The position numbers were made by a program, and so were the translations under genes. DNA of 7,629 nt, taken from DAOTVS01 sp034436375. Its GTDB lineage: Bacteria; Chloroflexota; Anaerolineae; SpSt-313. Below are positions 5,623 to 7,629 of the stretch, one piece after another. The notes under the pieces are model-generated. The model was not told the DNA's origin. It did not search any database and worked only from the letters and a program-made list of their open reading frames with translations. The stretch lies in contig DAOTVS010000118.1 in NCBI GenBank assembly GCA_034436375.1, forward strand, positions 1-7,629, written 5' to 3'. The stretch's first letter is position 1. Each line of letters opens with the position of its first letter.

Positions 5623-6573
5623 GTGAAAAAACTGGACCTGCTGGTATTGGGCGAGGCCAATGTCGATCTGATCCTGCGCGCCGAGGACCCGACGCCGGTC
5701 TACGGTCAGGAGAAACTGGTAGAAGACCTGACGCTGACTATCGGGGGCTCGGCCAGCATCTTTGCCTGCCAGGCGGCGCAGCTGGGCCTGCGCACCGGGC
5801 TGGTGAGTGTGGTGGGTGAGGATACCTTTGGCCGCTATATGCTGCAGGCCCTGGCCGAACACGGGGTAGATACTGCCCTGGTGGCCCGCCTGGCCCAACT
5901 CAAGACCGGCGCCACCCTGAGCCTGACCAATGCCGGCGACCGGGCGCTCCTGACCTACCCTGGCACCATCGCTGCCCTCGATAGCGCCGCCATCGATCCG
6001 GCGTGGCTCGCCCAGGCGCGTCACATTCATGTGGCCAGCTATTTCTTGCAACCCAGGCTCCAGGCCGGGCTGCCGGCCCTGTTGGCAGCAGCCCGGGCTG
6101 CAGGCGCTACCGTCTCCCTCGATACCGGGTGGGACCCAGCCAACCGCTGGGATTCGGGCCTGCAAAAGTGCCTGTCTCAGGTGGATATCTTGCTGCCGAA
6201 CGAGGCCGAAGCGCTGAGTATCACGGGGCTGGCGACGATCGAGGAGGCCCTGGCCAGGTTATCCGCGCGGATCCCCCTGGTGGCCATCAAACTGGGCAAG
6301 GAAGGGGCTATTGCGCAGCGCGGCGCCGAGGTGACGCGGGTGGGGTCGATCCCGGTGCGCGTGGTCGATACCACCGGCGCTGGCGATAGCTTTGACGCCG
6401 GGTTTATCTATGCCTGCCTGCAGAGGTTGCCGCTGCAAGAGTGCCTGGAGTTCGGTGTGCTGTGTGGAAGCCTGTCTACGCGCGCCGCGGGCGGCACTGG
6501 TGCACAGCCCACGCTGGCGGAAGTGCTGGCTGCCCGGCAGGGAGACTTGGGCAAGGTCGGCAAACACACTTGA
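5623..6573 (+). CDS. PfkB-family (ribokinase-like) carbohydrate kinase
   Basis: This 316-residue protein has the usual length for a ribokinase-family sugar kinase. The start LLVLGEANVDLIL (6-18) is the first strand with the substrate-binding Asp. GGSASIFACQAAQLG (41-55) is the first PfkB signature. LPNEAEAL (191-198) is the NxxE motif that helps bind Mg and phosphate. DTTGAGDSFDAGF (249-261) is the second signature, with the anion hole GAGD and catalytic base D255. It would transfer phosphate from ATP to a sugar or nucleoside hydroxyl. The substrate cannot be read from sequence: ribose, fructose, a hexose phosphate or a nucleoside are all possible. The GTG at 5623 is the only reasonable start, since the nearby upstream ATGs are out of frame. 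Its ribosome-binding site is weak (GGGGGT, about 10 nt upstream), in contrast with the strong promoter. It forms its own unit, divergent from dedA. No clear intrinsic terminator follows. Confidence 0.93.
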   Translation: MKKLDLLVLGEANVDLILRAEDPTPVYGQEKLVEDLTLTIGGSASIFACQAAQLGLRTGLVSVVGEDTFGRYMLQALAEHGVDTALVARLAQLKTGATLSLTNAGDRALLTYPGTIAALDSAAIDPAWLAQARHIHVASYFLQPRLQAGLPALLAAARAAGATVSLDTGWDPANRWDSGLQKCLSQVDILLPNEAEALSITGLATIEEALARLSARIPLVAIKLGKEGAIAQRGAEVTRVGSIPVRVVDTTGAGDSFDAGFIYACLQRLPLQECLEFGVLCGSLSTRAAGGTGAQPTLAEVLAARQGDLGKVGKHT

Positions 6574-6855
6574 GTGTTCGCTCGGGGTCATCCGAGGCTT
6601 CACAAGACCCGGGCTAACACTAACACTACAGCCGTACTTACCCATCGGGGCGCGGATCCCGTCCGGGCATCGCGCTTCGCACGCGACCGGAGTGGAGCCA
6701 TTCGGGGGGATTGGGCGGGTTGCCTGCAGCCGGGCAGGCGCACAGCACCTTTGCCGGCTGTTACCGGGAGCCAGCTGGATCAAGTGCGGTTGCAGTGTTA
6801 ATCCGGATCTGTCAAATAGGTTGGACTTGCCCGCTTGCCCGTATTGGCTACACTC
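6574..6855. other. 282-bp non-coding region between convergent genes
   Basis: I see no credible gene here; the open frames crossing it lack start signals and recognisable protein sequence. It contains small inverted repeats: CTCGG/CCGAG (6581-6596), GCCTGC/GCAGGC (6722-6739) and CCGGCTG/CAGCTGG (about 6744-6768). It also has a 6-bp repeat CTAACA twice (6614-6625) and a tandem 8-bp repeat. None of the hairpins is followed by a T-run, so no intrinsic terminator is called for either flanking gene. A structured RNA or decayed gene cannot be excluded. Confidence 0.5.
6826..6841. repeat. Tandem 8-bp duplication
   Basis: CTTGCCCG occurs twice in direct succession (6826-6833 and 6834-6841), 14 nt beyond the amidase stop. 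It is probably a small replication-slippage duplication. Confidence 0.6.
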
Positions 6856-7584
6856 TCATGGCCCCGGTGTGGGCGTGCTCTGGGGACTCAGGAACTCGAC
6901 CAGCCCATCGACGATACCCTGTACGACCCGATCCTGATGGTCTATCAACAAACTTGCATCGTCGGCAAGAAAGCCCAGCTCGATGATAGCCGCCGGCGTA
7001 TGGGGATCGATGTGGTCAAAGGCATGATATTGGGTCATGGCCGGCGTGATCGTGTTCTCGTCAAAGCCCAGCCCGGTCGCCGCCGCATAGGACCGGGAGA
7101 TGCAGTCGGCCAGTCGCTTGCTTTCATCGGCAACGCCCTGGCTGGAGCCTACGATCTTGTAGCCGCTCAGCCCCGGGATACAGGAATCGACATGGATAGA
7201 AAGAAAGGCGTCGGCCCGGTAGCCCGGAAGCTGATCGGCGAACTCGGGCAGCACTTCAGCGCGGTACCCCCGCTCCTGCAGGGCGGCCGCCACGGCGCGA
7301 GCCACTGGAAGCGTGATATCGACCTCACGCAGGCCGTCATCACAGGTGGCGCCCGAATCGTTTTGCCAGTGGCCGGCGACGATCCCGATCAGGGGCGCCT
7401 CAGTAGTAGGAGCAGGAGCAGCAGCGCGCGAATTGGGCTTGTCGCGGGGAAGAGTAAAATAGGACATCACGCCCAACAGGGCCAGAACGATGAGCCAGGG
7501 CCACCGCGCAGGGCGGCGCTGAGCAGGCTGCTGACGTGAGTTGCGTTGCGAGGTGTTACTCTTGCGGGATATGGTCCTGGCCAT
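6856..7584 (-). CDS. Membrane-anchored N-acetylmuramoyl-L-alanine amidase (Amidase_3)
   Basis: This 242-residue protein is a zinc amidase that cuts the bond between N-acetylmuramic acid and L-alanine in peptidoglycan. A very basic N-terminus (about 1-28, many Arg, Gln and Ser) and one membrane helix (about 29-44) anchor it with the enzyme outside. A short Ala/Pro linker leads to the catalytic domain (about 64-232). H72 (in AGHW), E87 (in REVDIT) and H131 (in SIHVDSC) are the expected zinc ligands, and E202 (in AIIELGFL) is the expected catalytic Glu. The first motif is unusual: GHWQNDSGATC instead of the common GHGGxDxGA. Three cysteines (81, 135, 161) lie in the exported domain and may form a disulfide. 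There is no cell-wall-binding repeat; the tail is a short Thr/Pro stretch. The ATG at 7584 has TAGGA about 8 nt upstream. It converges on pfkB across 282 bp. The likely role is wall remodelling or cell separation. Confidence 0.92.
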   Translation of the reverse strand: MARTISRKSNTSQRNSRQQPAQRRPARWPWLIVLALLGVMSYFTLPRDKPNSRAAAPAPTTEAPLIGIVAGHWQNDSGATCDDGLREVDITLPVARAVAAALQERGYRAEVLPEFADQLPGYRADAFLSIHVDSCIPGLSGYKIVGSSQGVADESKRLADCISRSYAAATGLGFDENTITPAMTQYHAFDHIDPHTPAAIIELGFLADDASLLIDHQDRVVQGIVDGLVEFLSPQSTPTPGP

Positions 7585-7629
7585 CAGTAATCCTACCTGA
7601 ACGATGTCAAACCAGGAGGTTGTGCCCGA

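Noticed and set aside
6835..7539. 234-codon plus-strand open frame over the amidase
   Set aside because: It is antisense to an amidase with all catalytic residues, and has no start signal of its own.
7605..7610. Perfect minus-strand TTGACA upstream of the amidase
   Set aside because: No acceptable -10 box lies 15-19 nt downstream before the start codon, so I do not call a promoter; the real one may lie outside the window.
7613..7620. Plus-strand AGGAGGT near the right edge as a ribosome-binding site for a next gene
   Set aside because: No start codon at a suitable distance is visible before the window ends.

Overview
The window is GC-rich, densely coding bacterial chromosome. It holds seven complete protein genes in five short transcription units. 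I see no phage, transposon, CRISPR, tRNA or rRNA signal. Promoters are sigma70-like, Shine-Dalgarno sequences are clear, and several proteins carry Thr/Pro-rich 'TPTP' linkers or tails. The mix of a short M50 protease, a glutaminase-less SIS isomerase-like protein, DedA, a PfkB kinase and a membrane-anchored Amidase_3 would fit Chloroflexota (Anaerolineae-like). That assignment is an impression, because no phylogenetic marker gene is present.

Left part (1-2160). A minus-strand pair runs leftward from a near-consensus promoter at 1640-1668. Its genes are a small exported, membrane-anchored protein (1152-1604) and, 14 nt downstream, a site-2-type intramembrane metalloprotease (49-1137). Divergent to this pair is a VOC/glyoxalase-fold gene (1729-2160), whose candidate -10 box lies on the same bases as the -10 of the protease unit.

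Middle part (2117-4767). A second minus-strand unit encodes a double-SIS sugar-phosphate isomerase-like protein (3447-4526) followed by a 423-residue helical protein I do not recognise (2117-3388). The last 44 bp of the unknown gene overlap the convergent VOC gene tail to tail. The 58-nt gap between the two genes holds a near-perfect palindrome. The 241-bp region upstream of the SIS gene holds a candidate promoter, two hairpins (one of them very strong) and the intrinsic terminator of the next gene, dedA.

Right part (4768-7629). A DedA-family membrane protein (4768-5433, minus) and a PfkB sugar kinase (5623-6573, plus) diverge from a shared 189-bp region with a good promoter for each. After a 282-bp non-coding stretch, a membrane-anchored N-acetylmuramoyl-L-alanine amidase (6856-7584, minus) closes the window.

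How the genes may work together. The SIS protein and the PfkB kinase could both act on phosphorylated sugars or amino sugars, but they are in separate units and a shared pathway is only a guess. DedA, the amidase and the S2P-like protease all belong to the cell envelope. The two most interesting items are the SIS/unknown-protein unit, where the residue equivalent to the GlmS ring-opening lysine is replaced, and the possible protease/substrate pair at the left end.
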